Assembly: GCA_037954235.1 (NCBI GenBank) | Contig: JBBMOA010000022.1 | Span: forward strand, 4,192,501-4,256,500 | Direction: 5' to 3' | DNA: 64,000 bases | DNA from: Aulostomus chinensis | Lineage: Eukaryota; Chordata; Actinopteri; Syngnathiformes; Aulostomidae | In this document: positions 32,709 through 46,244 of the stretch, piece after piece | Numbering within the stretch: the first letter of the stretch is position 1 | Layout of the letters: the number at the start of each line of letters is the position of its first letter | Program-made: the position numbers and the translations under genes | Notes under the pieces: generated by a model | What the model saw: only the letters and a program-made list of their open reading frames with translations | The model's database searches: none | What the model was told of the DNA's origin: nothing

Positions 32709-35700
32709 TTGCAGCGTCACTAATGTCCCCAGACATACCCGGAGACGCCATGATGTCACTGTGGGGCAGCGAATGTCTCTAAATGGCATCGTCTCGTTTA
32801 ATCTTACCCATCCAGCCCCCCGCTAATCCACCAGTGCTTTGATATGAGCTTCCAGTTTGGTGGAAGGGTGAGCACGTTGGTTCAACTGAATGCTCCAGCT
32901 GGCCGTGCTCGGCGCTACCCTGCATCACAGGGGTTGTGCTGTAGTTAGTTCAAAGTGTTTTTGGATTACTGAGCGGCGATAAAGGAGACATGGATTAAAT
33001 GTGAACTTGGGTTTGTAATTGGACTTTTTTGCTGCTTTTAGCCGTCAGCCGCTATCAGTGTCAGGCTAAATATACGGTTTATAAGCTTTTTTTCAGTCAC
33101 AAAGAGATGCAAGGGGGGAAAACAAATTTGTGAGCTCAAGGCAGCCATTTGTGAGGAATTTAATGCAAAAAGCACCTGGGTGACATAAAGCTTTGAAAGG
33201 TGGTCTTTTGGTCTCAGCCTCAAACTTAGCGAAAGAGGAGCAACACACACGACTCACATCCAGAGCCAAGAGTTCTTTCTCTGCTCTCCAACTAATTTTC
33301 TCAAAATAAAAAGCTGACCAACCTGGAGTCGCACAAACGCACGCGACTCTTGTTTGTGTTGTTTTTTCCGGTGACAAAATGAGTGTCTTTTTAAGACACT
33401 TGCAATGTCAATAAATCAGTGGATTATTATTATTTGCATTACAATTACTGTAAAACTAAATTGACGCTGAAAAGATCTGCATTTTCTTTCCGCCCCCGCA
33501 GCTGTTGCTTTTTTTTCCCCCCCTATTTGTGACCCTGAAGGAAGATAATAACTTACTTCTACTTTTCACTCCGCCTCCCATTTGTTCACTGCCGTCTGAC
33601 CTTCACATTTGCTTATTTAATCAGAGCTCTTTTATCCGCAGCACTTGTCGTCCATTTCACATGGTCTCCAAAGTGGCAGAGAGGAGGCTTTGTAGCAAAA
33701 TTCTGTTACTGACTAGAATCAGGAGGCATCATGGGAAATGTGATGTATTTCTTAGTGTATAGCAGCTTTAGGAAATCCTATTTCCCAGGATAAATCTCTC
33801 AAGACTGGATATTTGTGAAAATGACATGCGTTTGCAGCTCCTTTGTGTTGCGGTGATTCACCTCTCTGGGTGAAGAGCTCCAGAGGGAGATCAGGGTAGA
33901 TCCTCCGGTGACTCATTGTTGAGGAGGAACACGTGGGCGCAGTTAACCGACTGCACAAAATCAGCTAATAAGAGTTGTTTAAAACTGTCCCCTCACAGGC
34001 TGAGGTCTTAATAAACATTTTCCCAAAGATGATACAATTATTATTTTCTTTCATAAGAATTAAAAACAACAACAAAAAAAACACGTTTGCACGACACAAG
34101 AGGCAATCTAGCAACTGTAAATGAGCTTTTGATTACACAGCTACACGTCAGTTGAACACGCTGTCCCGCTAAACCTGCCCGAGAGGAGTTTTTAAATTAG
34201 ATCTCAAGAAATGGTTGTTAAATAATTTGTAGACGTAGAAACGCTTGTTGTTCTGCTGACACTTCCTGTTCTCTAATAGAGAGCCGCAGTAGAAATAAGC
34301 CCTTGGACTTTTTGGGGGGGGGGGGTATTTTAATCCTGAAAAATTAAAAGAATCTTAAACAAAGCCTGCTGGTCCTTACAACCAAACATGCAAACCTATT
34401 GTGGATGTGCTCAAGAGGAAATGTGATGCGGGACAGGTCCTCCTGAGGCGTCCAAACCACCTTGACTGTCTCCTCCAAAGGTGAAGGTGTAGCGGTTCTG
34501 AGTCTGAGTCTGGGCTCCTTCCTCTTAAGGTGCGATCACGCGTGACCCGGTTACCTGTTACCGCTCTGACACACAATGGTAGCTCCACGCTGGCCTGCAC
34601 TCACATTGCTGCGGGTCTAACCTGGCCTGAGCACACTTACATCACCACTGAGCTGTACAGTAGAGCCTGACATTTGGTCGGGAACCCCCCAGGCCAGGAT
34701 TAGTTTCAGTCAGTCACAGGAGCGTAACAAGGCAGGACAGGAGTGAAAACCTACTCCTGTTTCACTAACACACACTGCAAAAAAAGGTGACAAAAACGAA
34801 CATCCAGTGACAGAGCGACGGGCGAATGGCAGCTGGGACACACACATCTGGCTGTGGAATAAGCAGTGTGAGTCGACTCGGACCAGGACCGGACGCCCTG
34901 CACAGGGAACACTCAAATCTCTGTTTTTGTAAGTACACAAAGCTCGCGGCCATAGGTGAACCGTCACCGAGCTCCTTCACTGATCCATGCTTTGCTAAAA
35001 ACAACACTGCTAGCTTTGCAATAGTGGGTGAACTCAATAATCACGTGAATCAACTCACCACATTCAGCACATGAATATATGGCCGACATCTTATTTTCTT
35101 GCTGCAGGTCTGCTTTTGTTTCCTCCACACCTCTGGACTTTTGAAACGACAGAAACGCCATAGAAACGGAACAAACCGAGCCAGCGGATGGCAGCCTGAG
35201 AACCCTGTTCCTCTGCAGGTGGACCTGGTGTACTACAGGCAAAACTGACACTCCAACCTGGCCCACGTGTGACCAAGACCTGAGCTGCAGCTTTGGGCAG
35301 CGGCTCACTCCCAACCTGCAGGTTCAACCCTGCATGTTGTTCCATGGAATCAATTTATCCAAATCAACTCATCCTTCTATTTAGTCCCTCCTAAGTTTAC
35401 TTTATTAGCCTTTGTTCTTTTCCCTGTCACACACCCTTCCCTGTCTCATCTGTATCAAGCCGTGCCTCTTGCATTTATTCGTTAACCAAATGATTAGAAC
35501 TACCCGCCTTGAACACTCAGAATGCCGGAGAACACCTTTGCCTGTCGATAAAAGTGCATTTGCAGCTTGATTTGCAACTAATAAATAACATTTAGCAGCT
35601 GATGTGTATTTGTGTGCATCTTGAACTGTACCTTGGCCGCTTACCGCCAAGCCGTGCTCTGCATTTCAATTCGGTGTAGCAGATGGTCGGTGAGTTATGT

Positions 35701-36222
35701 GTGCAGCATATGAACTTTTGATTGCAACATTTGCATGAATTATTCGTCTTCCCGTTCTGCCTGAGAAAAAAAAAAAGAAAGTTTTTTTTTTTTTTTTCCC
35801 TAGACAAGATCTGCTGCAGTGTCTCCCTGGAAGTCAGAGGAAGCAACATGGCTCTTTCCTCCTCAAAATCACCGGTGGAGGAGAACAGAGACACCGGAGG
35901 ACGTACGGTTTTCCATCAATGCTGCATTACTGCTGCTTGTTACTTTTCACATCATTTCTTGGCATCCCTGTAGAAAGGCCAAGGCTATCAGACAAAGACT
36001 AGAGCTTTCAGCAAGACAGAAACACTGCCAGCTGTTTGCATCTATAGGTATGTACGTCTGTATTAAATGTGTGAAGGCTTGTACAGCACGTGGGTGTTAC
36101 CTCCTTTCTATGTGCGTGTTTGCGTGGGATTCTTCGAGATCCTGGTTTAAAGGACTGAAAAATGTACAAGGTAGAAAGTTTCAAATACTCACAAAAGAGG
36201 GGGATGAACTGGGTGGGAGGGG

Positions 36223-36224
<2 letters not shown>
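32709..36224. other. unique non-coding stretch, few repeats
   Basis: About 3.5 kb with only small features: a hairpin AGTGTCTT-TTT-AAGACACT at 33382-33400, a G-run near 34313-34324, and an A11/T15 pair at 35766-35798. All open frames are short and unrecognised. Confidence 0.5.
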
Positions 36225-36260
<36 letters not shown>

Positions 36261-36281
36261 CGTGCGCGCACGCATGTGTGT
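36225..36281. repeat. (TG)n with CG-rich end
   Basis: A TG tract ending in GCGTGCGTGCGCGCACGCATGTGTGTG, whose central part is self-complementary. Confidence 0.93.
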
Positions 36282-36639
36282 GCTGAAAAGGCCTGGTGGT
36301 AAGTTAAGGCAGCTGATGGAGGCAGGGGCAGAGAGGTGGGGCAGGTGAAGGCGTCAAACACCAAATCAAAGATGATCCCTGCCTCTCTATGGTCCCGTTG
36401 AGCGGTGCTTGAAATTCCGGGCTGGTGTCAGCTAAGCTAGCGAGAGCCGGGGATCCCAAGTGTTTCTGTGCATGTGCAGCATCATCTTGCTAACCGTGTG
36501 TGTTGCAGCTTTGCATTGTTTTGAAGTTGAACGCAAAGGGAAAAAAAAAAAACAACCCACAACACATGCTCTTTAGATGCACAGCAGGAGGGAGGAGGGG
36601 GGTGCTAGATGAGTGTCTCAGAGGATGAGGTGAACATAC

Positions 36640-36800
36640 AATTTGAGCAGATGAGAGAGGAGACGAGATGAAAGAGGAGAGAGGAGATGAGATGAAAGAG
36701 GAGCGAGGAGGCGAGGGGATGAGTTGAAAGAGGTGATGAACTAAAAGCCGATGAGCAGAAAGAAAAGCTCGGAGAAGAGAGCTGGAATAAGAGGAGAGGA
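36640..36800. repeat. purine-rich imperfect 24-bp repeat
   Basis: GAGAGGAG(A/G)(C/T)GAGATGAAAGAGG begins at 36655 and 36679, with a degenerate third copy near 36701. The purine-rich strand continues to about 36815. Confidence 0.7.
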
Positions 36801-36815
36801 GAAGAAGGGAGGAGG

Positions 36816-38039
36816 ACATTAATTAATAGTAATTGCAGCTTTGCCAAAGTAGGTCTTCAACTCCCCGGTCTGGCAGCTCATGCTAACACAGCCCCTCGTC
36901 CTGTAAAGTGGTATAAAGGCCTCCGCCAAACGGTAAAATTTTACGAGGGGCAGAAGTGTAAAGACACACAATAAAGAGCTGCAGCCTTAACCGTCTGCCC
37001 TGAAGAGCATCTTGTTCATCTCTGTCGTATTATGCAGATAAAATGACTCGCTGCCATGACCGCAGGCAGCGGTTACATCTCTGGAGATGACAGATGCCCT
37101 CTCTGACACTCTCCTTTAGGCCAGCCTCTTTCAGCCTGTTCAATCTCTTTATTTCTCTCACCCAACCAATTTTTTTCTTCTTTTTTGTTCCTCTCCTAAT
37201 CCCAATTTCACAAAAGTGAGCGCTCCAAACATGCAGCCAACGAGGAGTCTTCAAGAGATGATTTGGAAGCAGAGCCGACCTGATTTACATGGCGGCTGAG
37301 AGGTTAAAAACACGGCAGCAGAGAAAACTCCGGAAAGTTACGAAAATGTCATCAATTTTGTGCCGCAACGATCCAACAATTTATTTATTTTTTTTAAGGA
37401 TAACATGCAAAGTCAAGTGCAAACAAACGCAGAGTAGAATCGGTGCAAGGGCGAGTGCTCGGGGAGGTTCTCCAATGCCTGAATTCTAAAAACATGCTTG
37501 TTCCTCGATGGCGGCGATACCGAGGTGCTAAAGGTGCAGGACTTTAGCAACGCACGGAAGCACAGCAACAGGTCTTGCTCATGGATTTGTGGAGATAAAG
37601 ACCATCTATGAAGGCAACAAAGACCGCTTTGTTCCTTTATACTTTATTTTTGAACAGCCCATTTAGGTCAATTTTAGTCAGTTAATAACTGGCGCCGCAG
37701 GATCTCCATTGCTATAGTTACCTGCAGTTTGAATCTGCATTCATCAGTATTTTTACATGAACAATCTAACCAGTGAAAAAGGCTTTTAACAGCACCCCTC
37801 GAACAGGGGGAGAGCCGCCACTAAAGTTTAAGGTCTCCAGCTGTTCCCATTCACTGCCTCTGCTCTCTCATTAGCAGCAGCGCCAGGGATAAACACCTCT
37901 CATCAAACAGACAGTTTGCAGTTAGCTCGTGAACGCAGCGGAGACATTTAGCGGCTAAAGGTTGCCTCCCAAATAAAGGCTGCATAAAAATCAACATGGG
38001 GATGTTGCACGGGAAAACTCTGATCTCTCAGGGGTGTGA
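36816..38039. other. unique non-coding stretch
   Basis: Balanced composition with no recognised gene, RNA or repeat. Confidence 0.5.
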
Positions 38040-38400
38040 GAAGTGGATCAGTCACCACTTTTCCAGTCACCATTTTTCAATATTAAGGAACCTGAATCGA
38101 TGGTAATTGAAGAGATGCGTTTTTCCAACTGGACATAATCAGCAATATAAATCTGACTGCATTCTGTCATCAAGCTCCAATCTTGCTGTCACAGAAATCT
38201 TTTCAGCGTTCCCAATTATTTCAGCTGTTCATTTGACAGATTTCTGCCAGTGGATTTTTTCTACTTCTGTTACTTCTTGATGCATTTTCCTGCTTGTTTG
38301 ATGCAGCTGGGTTACTTTGAATTATCTGCTTTCAAGGAGAACAACATTGTCATCTCTCTTTGTTTTCCATTTCAGAGAACAAAAACCCCAAACTGACACC
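38040..38400. promoter_or_regulatory. AT-rich stretch resembling a conserved non-coding element
   Basis: Low-CpG, repeat-free sequence (for example CAATATTAAGGAACCTGAATC, TTCCCAATTATTTCAGCTG) lying just before a perfect X-box. It has no significant frame. It is one of the best-looking candidates for a distal enhancer here, judged by texture only. Confidence 0.3.
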
Positions 38401-38425
38401 AATGTTGTCAGACGATAAGTGAGGC

Positions 38426-38439
38426 GTAACCATGGTAAC
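38426..38439. promoter_or_regulatory. perfect RFX X-box
   Basis: GTAACCATGGTAAC is a fully symmetric match to GTNRCC-N2-RGYAAC. Confidence 0.45.
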
Positions 38440-41400
38440 TGAAGTGCACAAGTGTTGTGTTGCAATCTCCCACGAGGGGAAGGAGGTTTGATGTCAGACA
38501 TGGCAGCGCTTAAGATAAAAAATGCACAGTTTAGTCCTAACGACTTTAGTTAATTGAAGTCACAATCATTAGCACCGATTATTGTCAACTGCTACAGCAG
38601 AGTTCCCTTTCACAGGATTTAGTTGTTTGGCTTTTTTTTTTGCAGCTACTGCTACAAATACTTCAACTTACAGACTAACATTAAAACGTACACCTGCTGA
38701 GCTTTGTTTGCCAATTTTCTGTATTCTGAAAACAGAAATAGAGCAGATTTTCCTGGGGCGGCCATGTTTTTTGTTGTTGTTCAGTGTGTACACTCCTAGC
38801 ATGGGTGTGTATATGTGTGTGTGTGTGTGGGGGGGGGGGGAGCGCAAGATTTTATGCAGTGTTCTAAAATGAGCCATTCAGGTATAGAAATATTTTCCTG
38901 AGCAGCTGATAGAGATGACAACGGAGTTAAAAGTTGGAAAACAAACAAACAAACAAACAAAAAAACCCTGACCAGGAGAAAGCGAGCTCTCAAATGAATG
39001 CTAATAATCCTCGACCTCTCTCTCCAAATGCAAACCTCACCACCCCAATAACTTAAAAAATCTGATCTAATATCAGTGTTGCGACACTCTGGATAAGTGA
39101 CAAAGACGTTGCAGCTTCCATTAACGGCGTGCACCCAGGGGTTGCTTGTCCTGCTGGGCTGCTGTATGATTTAAATGGCACCTGCTGTCAGAGAGTTGGG
39201 GTTTTCTGCGGCCGTTTTCCTCTCAACACTTAATTCTCACCATTATTCACATGTCTCCGCCAGTCCAGCTGCTGTCATGTTTCAAACACGGGGCCAAAAT
39301 ACATCAACCCTCTGTGTGTGGTTCAGCGGAAAAAAGCTCTCCCGCATGCAGGAATTTGGACAAAATGGTCAAAATTGCTCCGAACACAAACACTTATAGC
39401 GACAGTCCAAGCACAGCTGGAACAGATGTTTATCGCTGAGTGCAGACTGGATGTTTATACCACTTTGGTCTCTAGCCTGTGGAATTCCCTTTACACATCA
39501 TTTTATAGTGAACAGAGAGACGAGCGCGGGTCTGTGGCAGGAAGATGTGATTCTCAGCGACGCCTGATGAATCAATGAGGTCTCCTGGGATCTTCCAACA
39601 TGTTCCCATCTTACAACGTCTAATAACAACACTCTCTCACGGTCGTGCAAAAGGTACCTGAAGACATCAGTATCCAGCCGCCATTCAGTGTGATTCATGT
39701 TTTTTTTTTTTTTTCCCAACTACAGCTTTATCACCTGCAGTGTTATCAGAAAGCCTTTGTAAAACCTGGCTGTGAAAGTTTCTGTTTCCTCAAAAAACAC
39801 ATTTTCCTTAACTCAGTCGAGCAGTTTTGTTGCTCATAGTAAGAAAATGACGGTTTGTTCATGGAATCAAAGGCGACGTTGCCCGTAGAGACGAGACAGC
39901 GAGTGATAATAAATCAGATCAATCAACTGGCTCAGGAGGCAAAGCCAGCCAGTTGAAGAGGGGAAAGATCTTCCTGGTGAAGGAAAGCCTTTAGCTTCAT
40001 TCTTCACTGTCATCAAAGAGGAAACAACGTCCAGTTCCAACGTAGCTGATGCTAGTAGCATCTACGCTATGACTTCTGACGCAGCCGCCATTCTTGTTCT
40101 GAGCTGACACTCCATGGCTATCGAGATCTCGCAAGAACATCCGCCCCAGAGGGTGAAAACATATCGTCGCCTCCTTAAAAACAATCGCCCGAGTCATTTT
40201 ATTCCCCAATTGGAGACGAGACAGCATAATGAGTTGATTTAAGCACAAATAAACAACAACAAATCGTCAAAAAATGACTCAGGAAATCATTTGAAGACGG
40301 TGGAACAACTTCAGTTTGTTGATTTTGTTCTTGGATGGGACCTGTAACACTGCTATTCAAGCGAGAACAAGGAAATGAACAAACTCTGGTGAGTGACATT
40401 GACTCGATTCTCTCGCCTGCGCGACGCTGTCGCCTCCATCCAATTCACTTCTACAAATAAAATATCAATTATTCCCTCAAAAGTGGTTTAATCAGGTTAA
40501 ACAGGAACGTTGAAACACTCTCGCAACGACCAATAAAAATCCACTCTGTAAAAGACCAGACCCTTTGAAGGAATTTGTTTTAAGGACGTCTGGCAAGCTG
40601 TATTTCTCTCACGCAAAATGTTTGTGAGCTGGTGGAGACTTTGATGTGCTGGGAAAGTGGAGGAAGAACTTGTCGCCTCTTGGGCTTCACGACTGCCTCA
40701 CCTCCATACCTCCATCTGGCTCCAACAGCTGCTTTTCTTTCTTCTCCTCTCCTCGCGGTTCTCCTGCTCATTGTCCTCGCCATCTGCTGTATCCTACACT
40801 GCGTGAATGAGTGTTTAGGTCACTCCCTCTTATTATTTATACAGGTTTTTGCATGTGATTTACATTACGAGCATGAATCAGCTGTGTCTACATGCCTTTA
40901 GGCGCGTATGCATGCCATAGGACTACAAATCAAATGGCGTTTTTGCCCTTATTCTGTCACCTTCTCTCTCCATCTGCACACCAAACTTTGAACGCAGTCA
41001 AACAAAATAACACACAGAACGCGGGTGGGAAGTGAACCGGGAACAGACCCAGAATGACAAACACAACAGGATTTTCTGACTTCTGGCTTCAAACTAATAA
41101 CTGTGAAAAAGTAATGAAGTACACTTCTTATCCACCTCACGAGACTCTGAGATAGGAGGCCGTTGTTTGGATGACAAAACCAGGTGTTGCTGGGGGGGAA
41201 GCCTGGACATTTGCAGCTGGTTAATTCAAACCATCATCTTGATTGTGACATTTGCTTAAATGGAAAACAAAAACAAAAACAAAAAAACAAAAGGTGAAAT
41301 GGACCCAAATGCAGGTTGTTGCAATACATGACTACAATAAATTTAAAGGGGTTAAGTGGAACAGGAGGGCACAACTAAAGGGTACAAAAACAAGAACTAA

Positions 41401-42366
41401 AAAAAAAATAACAACCCACCTGAGATACGCTTGGGTGGAGCAGAAGAGAGCGGGAAAACACACACGGGGGCACAATAAAACAGGACGTAAAAAATAAAAT
41501 CAACAATCCAACCAAGACTGTGACACCAAAACTGGTTTTCTGCCAAAACCGATTGAGCCCTAAACCCGTAGCGTTGTCACAACTACCTTCAGCATTTCAT
41601 TTTCCACTGGCAGGAGGAGGAATTTCCTGCATTTTGCAAAAATTTCTCTCTGCGGGTGTTTGTTGCTGCAGGTGTGAGGAGAAAGCTCTCCTCCTCAGAG
41701 TGATGAAAACTAAAGTTTCATCAGATAGACAGAAAGACGTCGGTACCTCTTTACTACAAAAATACACACACATCATAACTGGTGTACTTCGCATCAGTAA
41801 TGTAAACACACAAGTGTAAACGCATGGACGTGAAGCTGTTAGACACATAAACACACCATTAGCTTGACTTAGCCCTCGTTAGCATCCAGAAGATTATACG
41901 GAGTTGACTTGCTCTGAGTGTGTTTGCCTCGGTTGTGTTGGAGTGCGTTGTGTACACACAGGTGACTGTTACGGCGTAGACAAGTAAGACCAAGTACTCT
42001 CACACACAGACACACACACACTCAGCCGATCACCACAAACACACTCTGAATAGGAGAGTCAGCAGCGACTCAACGCCATATCCGTCGGCATCCATGCAAA
42101 ATGCCGTAAATAAATCAAATCAAATCACACTTTGTCTTCACACTATGCTGCACGTCCTGAAAGGCCTTTTTTGCGAGCTGAGGATCTGAATCAGCGTCTG
42201 TGAGGGCACACACTCACACAGTCGGCGACGGTCATGATGTCAGAGCCTCCACGAGCGTGAGGCCCGGGCGGAATGCCAATGACCTGGAGCTGCGTCCAGA
42301 GTGAGACGAGATAGAAGGAGACAGCAAGACACCCAGAAATAATGTATATAAATGCATCCATGACAC
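38440..42366. other. unique non-coding stretch with minor simple sequence
   Basis: It holds a short TG/G12 run at 38812-38841, (AAAC)n at 38939-38961, an A/AAAAAC stretch at 41262-41292, and a short CA tract at 42000-42021. The 89-codon frame 40632-40901 has a hydrophobic Leu/Ile segment from T-rich DNA but no other gene evidence. Confidence 0.5.
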
Positions 42367-42367
42367 A

Positions 42368-42408
<41 letters not shown>
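42367..42408. repeat. (CA)20 microsatellite
   Basis: A CA tract followed by ATATGCTGACACACAAACAC. Confidence 0.95.
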
Positions 42409-42410
<2 letters not shown>

Positions 42411-44013
42411 GCTGACACACAAACACAAAAAAGGTCAATGGTGTAATTCTTGGCTGACAGAGTCAGTGCGACTGTTATGATCGCTGTAGACAGAGGCCAG
42501 ATGACTACTTGTAATTTGTAGTGACCTTTACAGCACCAGCTAACCCAATGAAGGGCCTGTAGGCTGGCATCTGCTCTCTCAATTACGTACCAGTGTGTAT
42601 CGAACACGTGGGTTCTCAAAGCTCTCGGCAATAACTTTAATGAAAAGTTGTTGAAGTCCTGACAGGAAAGCGCACAAGGATGCAAGCAGCAAGCAGCGAG
42701 TCATGAACTGGACAGCACCAGCCGGAGGTTTCATTTCCGTCGGGGTCAACCTATGTCTGAGGAGTTTTGCTCAGGGTACCTCGAAGCATTATGACGCTTG
42801 AGACGGTATTTCAAAAGCTCATAACTGTTGTTGGTCTGTGGACAACAGTTTCAGGACGTAACCGGATCTGTTGCCAGCAGGAACTCCCCGCAGGGAAACA
42901 GCAGTAGGAGCTAATGTACGGGTCCAATCCCCGTGTGATTCGTCCTCCCACAGTTTAAACCAGTGGGGCAAAAAAATCCACACATACATGTGGTTTAGTG
43001 TAGCATTGTAGCCAATAAGCACTGCAATCAGAGCAGCTACACTGGATTGCTACCTTTTTGTCGCCGGTTCATTTTTTTTCTCCTCATCTCGCGACGACTT
43101 GGTGCTGGGATTGTTTTTCTCTTCATTACGCCTTTTCCCCCATTTTTCCAGGAGCGCCAAAGACACTTTGGGCAACGGTGCTCATCTCTGTTCTTCATGT
43201 TTCTCCTCATTGACTCCAGCGCAACAGCAGACATGTTCAGTTGTGCTTAACTGCCAGGTTTATCCACTGAACGCATGTAGCACGTTCATCCTCATCGCGC
43301 GCCTCCCCTCCGCTCTCCAGCCAGACAGTAATGTTCCACCGAAGCATGCCAGACTTGAAAAATACTGAACAACCATGAAATATCCCCTGTAGCCTTGTGA
43401 AAATCAGTAATCCAATATGGCTGCCACAGGAAGTTAGCAAAACAGAGCAAAAAACAACCCCCCAAAAAAACAGCTATCCAGCTCAGAACATATCGAACAC
43501 TTGGACTGAGCAATAAAATGGATACAGCAATGTATCACAATATTTTTTGTTTTGTTTTGCGATACTGTATTGATATTCCAGCCTCTAGTATTAATACACT
43601 GTGAAATATCCTCTTCTAGTGTGGCTGCTGCCCAGGTGGTTGCATCAGAGTTAGTCAGAGAGCAGAACGCCATTTTATTACTCGGCCAACTTTGAGCTGA
43701 TTACCGATTATGCTTTAATGGCTATAATCCGCTCATTAAATTGGCTGGCCAATTCATCGGTCGGGCCCCTCTGAAAACACAATGTGGCGAGATGGTTCTG
43801 GAGTTATGGCGTGGCCAACGGCAGCAGCTACAGGGGGGCAAATCCACATTTTAGCCGATGTAAATACACCATAAAGGTGGAGGGAACGTACTGCTGTGCT
43901 GTTCCTCTGGCACGTGCGAGGCAGACTGGAGGAAGCAAAACGCACCTTTCTCTCTGTAAGAATCTCTAAAAATGGAGGGGCGAGGATGGAGGGGGGAACA
44001 GAGGGGTGTGTGA
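42409..44013. other. unique non-coding stretch
   Basis: The 43680-43760 part is AT-rich and homeodomain-core-rich (TGATTACCGATTATGC, CATTAAATTGGC). The segment 43525-43600 (GCGATACTGTATTGATATTC) resembles words of teleost DNA transposons, but no borders are visible. No gene. Confidence 0.45.
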
Positions 44014-44021
44014 GTGCTGAG

Positions 44022-44880
44022 CAGTGTTACTTTGAAAAAGTAATTAATTCTAGTTACCTGCTACTTCTCCCAAAAAGTAACTGAGTTAGTAACTGAGTTA
44101 CTCCACTATGAAAGTAACTAGTTACCAGGGAAAGTAACTCTAGCGTTACTCTTTTTTTCGTTTAAGTTTAAAAATGTCAAAGAATTTGGATTTTTTTTTT
44201 TCAGAAACATTCAGCTGTGGCTGCCTGGACAGCGTGGCTTCGTGTCTGCCTTTGTTAGCGGAGCTCACGTTAGTAGCACCTGCTTGCTATCACCATTAGC
44301 GGTGTCAACGATGTTTCTGGCCTCTAGTGTAGTAGAAGCCTGGGCCGTCGAGAGGTGCTGCATTAAACTGGAGTTGCTTACACTGGACGCTGACAGCCTC
44401 TTTGCTCTGGGACGACATAACGTCCACTCAACATGTACATTTTGACCTTTAACCTCCATGAAGTTAAAGTAGTGCCTATGTTTCCATCTTGAAAACGCCG
44501 TCTTTCCCCGCGACTCTGGACTCACCATCTCTTGATAGTTTGTGTGTGTGTGCTGCTGCATGCTGGGTTTGTGTGTAAACACCCGCCCACCTGATGTCTC
44601 TGGCTGGCTTAACATGAACTCTTACTCTTCCTTAGCCAATCGTCATTCCTTAGGCGGCTATCTCGCCCTCCCCCCTCACCAAAGGAGAAAAAAACCACAC
44701 GTATTTTCGGCTCCTGTGTCTGTGTGAGCCGAGTAGGATGACAGCTGCAATGAGAAGCTTCAGTCACGCGTAGTAACGGCGTGTTGGTAACGATAACGAC
44801 GTTGTAATGATAGAGAAAGCAGTTAGTTAGATTACCCGTTAGTAACGCCGTTTCTTTTAACGCTGTTATTCCCATCACAG
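44022..44880. mobile_element. non-autonomous hAT DNA transposon with 8-bp target duplication
   Basis: The element starts CAGTGTTACTTTGAAAAAGT and ends CCCATCACAG, whose reverse complement is CTGTGATGGG, giving terminal C(A/T)GTG ends. GTGCTGAG stands on both sides (44014-44021 and 44881-44888), the 8-bp duplication typical of hAT. The left end is full of AGTAACT/GTTACT words and the right end of GTAACGCCGT-like words, as in abundant teleost hAT families. At 859 bp without a transposase frame it depends on a partner element. The exact duplication suggests a fairly recent insertion. Confidence 0.93.
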
Positions 44881-44888
44881 GTGCTGAG

Positions 44889-45913
44889 AATGGGATGATT
44901 GAAAATGGGAGGTTTTGGAAAAAAATAAAGGGGACATGTTTGGCAAAGTGAACGGATGAAGGGGTGTGAATAATAGAGAGGGTGAGGCCGGGGGGCAGAC
45001 AGGATTCACGCGGCCGACGTCGGCTCGACAGGTGATTAGAAGTGTGGTCGATAGGTGGGCCTCCCTAATGAAGCCAAATTAAGGTTTTAACTCCGGAGTA
45101 GTTCCCCAACCGTTCATTAAAACAGTTATGGCCTGGGGGTCAGGCAGAACATGATTTAATCATCCATCTCAATTCCAGTGGAGGAGACTTTTATTCACCA
45201 GTGTTTCTTAGTCTAATCGTTGCTTTGTGTTTCTGCGCTGATTTACCCCGACGACAGCCGAGAAGGTCAGAGGGAGGCAACGTCTTCATCAAAAATTCCG
45301 TTTCATTCTGTTTTATTTTTGTGTTATTTGAGCAAATTGAGACGTGCCAGCTTCTTTAGTGGGTACACCTGCTCAAGTGCTTGTCAGGGCAAATATTTAA
45401 TGAGCCCATCGCGTGACGGAAGCGCAGGTTGGCACGTAGACACGGCGAAGGGTTGTGATTGCTTTTTTTTCGCTCTTATCGCCATTTACTAAACAGAGCA
45501 CACATGAAGAAGGTGAAGTGGTTCAAATTCATGCAGTCATATTCTCTCTCTCTCTCTTTTTTTTTAATGGGGCATCTCGTGTCAAACACTGTCCTGAATG
45601 GAAAAGTCTTTGTGTGGCTCAGCATTAAAAAACAGAATCCGCCGAGAGTTTCTCGTTCCTGCCACCGATAAATTTCTAATAGCAGGTATGACACATTCTT
45701 TTTGAAATTGGAGAGATATCATAAAGAATTTAGAGGCTCTGTTTTGAAAGTCAGAGTGAGTCCTCTTCTGTTGAGAGGGAAAACAAACAGACAAAACAGA
45801 AAACTACAGACAGAATCAGGCATGTCTCCAACTGAATATGGAGAAAAACTACAAACTGGAGAAAACTTGCTTGAGGAAAGTTGTTTGCCAGGCAACACTT
45901 TGAGGCCCCGTGC
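44889..45913. other. unique non-coding stretch
   Basis: A (TC)n/T-run lies at about 45544-45566. Nothing else recognised. Confidence 0.5.
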
Positions 45914-45920
45914 ACCAACG

Positions 45921-46180
45921 ACAACCAGAGACAACCAGAGACAGCCAGAGACAACCAGAGACAGCCAGAGACAACCAGAAACAACCAGAGACAACCAGAG
46001 ACAACCAGAGACAGCCAGAGACAACCAGAGACAACCAGAGACAGCCAGAGACAACCAGAGACAGCCAGAGACAACCAGAGACAACCAACGACAACCAGAG
46101 ACAACCAGAGACAGCCAGAGACAACCAGAGACAACCAGAGACAGCCCGAGACAACCAGAGACAACCAGAGACACCCAGAG
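45921..46180. repeat. second decamer minisatellite, 26 units
   Basis: The unit is ACAACCAGAG or ACAGCCAGAG. All 26 units keep the 10-bp register with no indel, and almost all variation is A/G at unit position 4. A degenerate half-unit precedes at 45914. The Gln/Arg/Asn/Pro-rich frames on the plus strand and the CLWLSLVVSG-type frames on the minus strand are repeat translations. Confidence 0.97.
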
Positions 46181-46244
46181 ACCTGACGCCTGTTTTTCCC
46201 GGTAGTTCCTCCATCCCACCATGCGATAACTTCAGGAGTGGCGA

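Noticed and set aside
33382..33400. Hairpin AGTGTCTT/AAGACACT as a small RNA
   Set aside because: An 8-bp stem with a 3-base loop is too short for a miRNA precursor and is expected by chance.
40632..40901. Possible membrane protein with Leu/Ile-rich segment
   Set aside because: Hydrophobicity comes from T/C-rich DNA; no signal, splice or family evidence.
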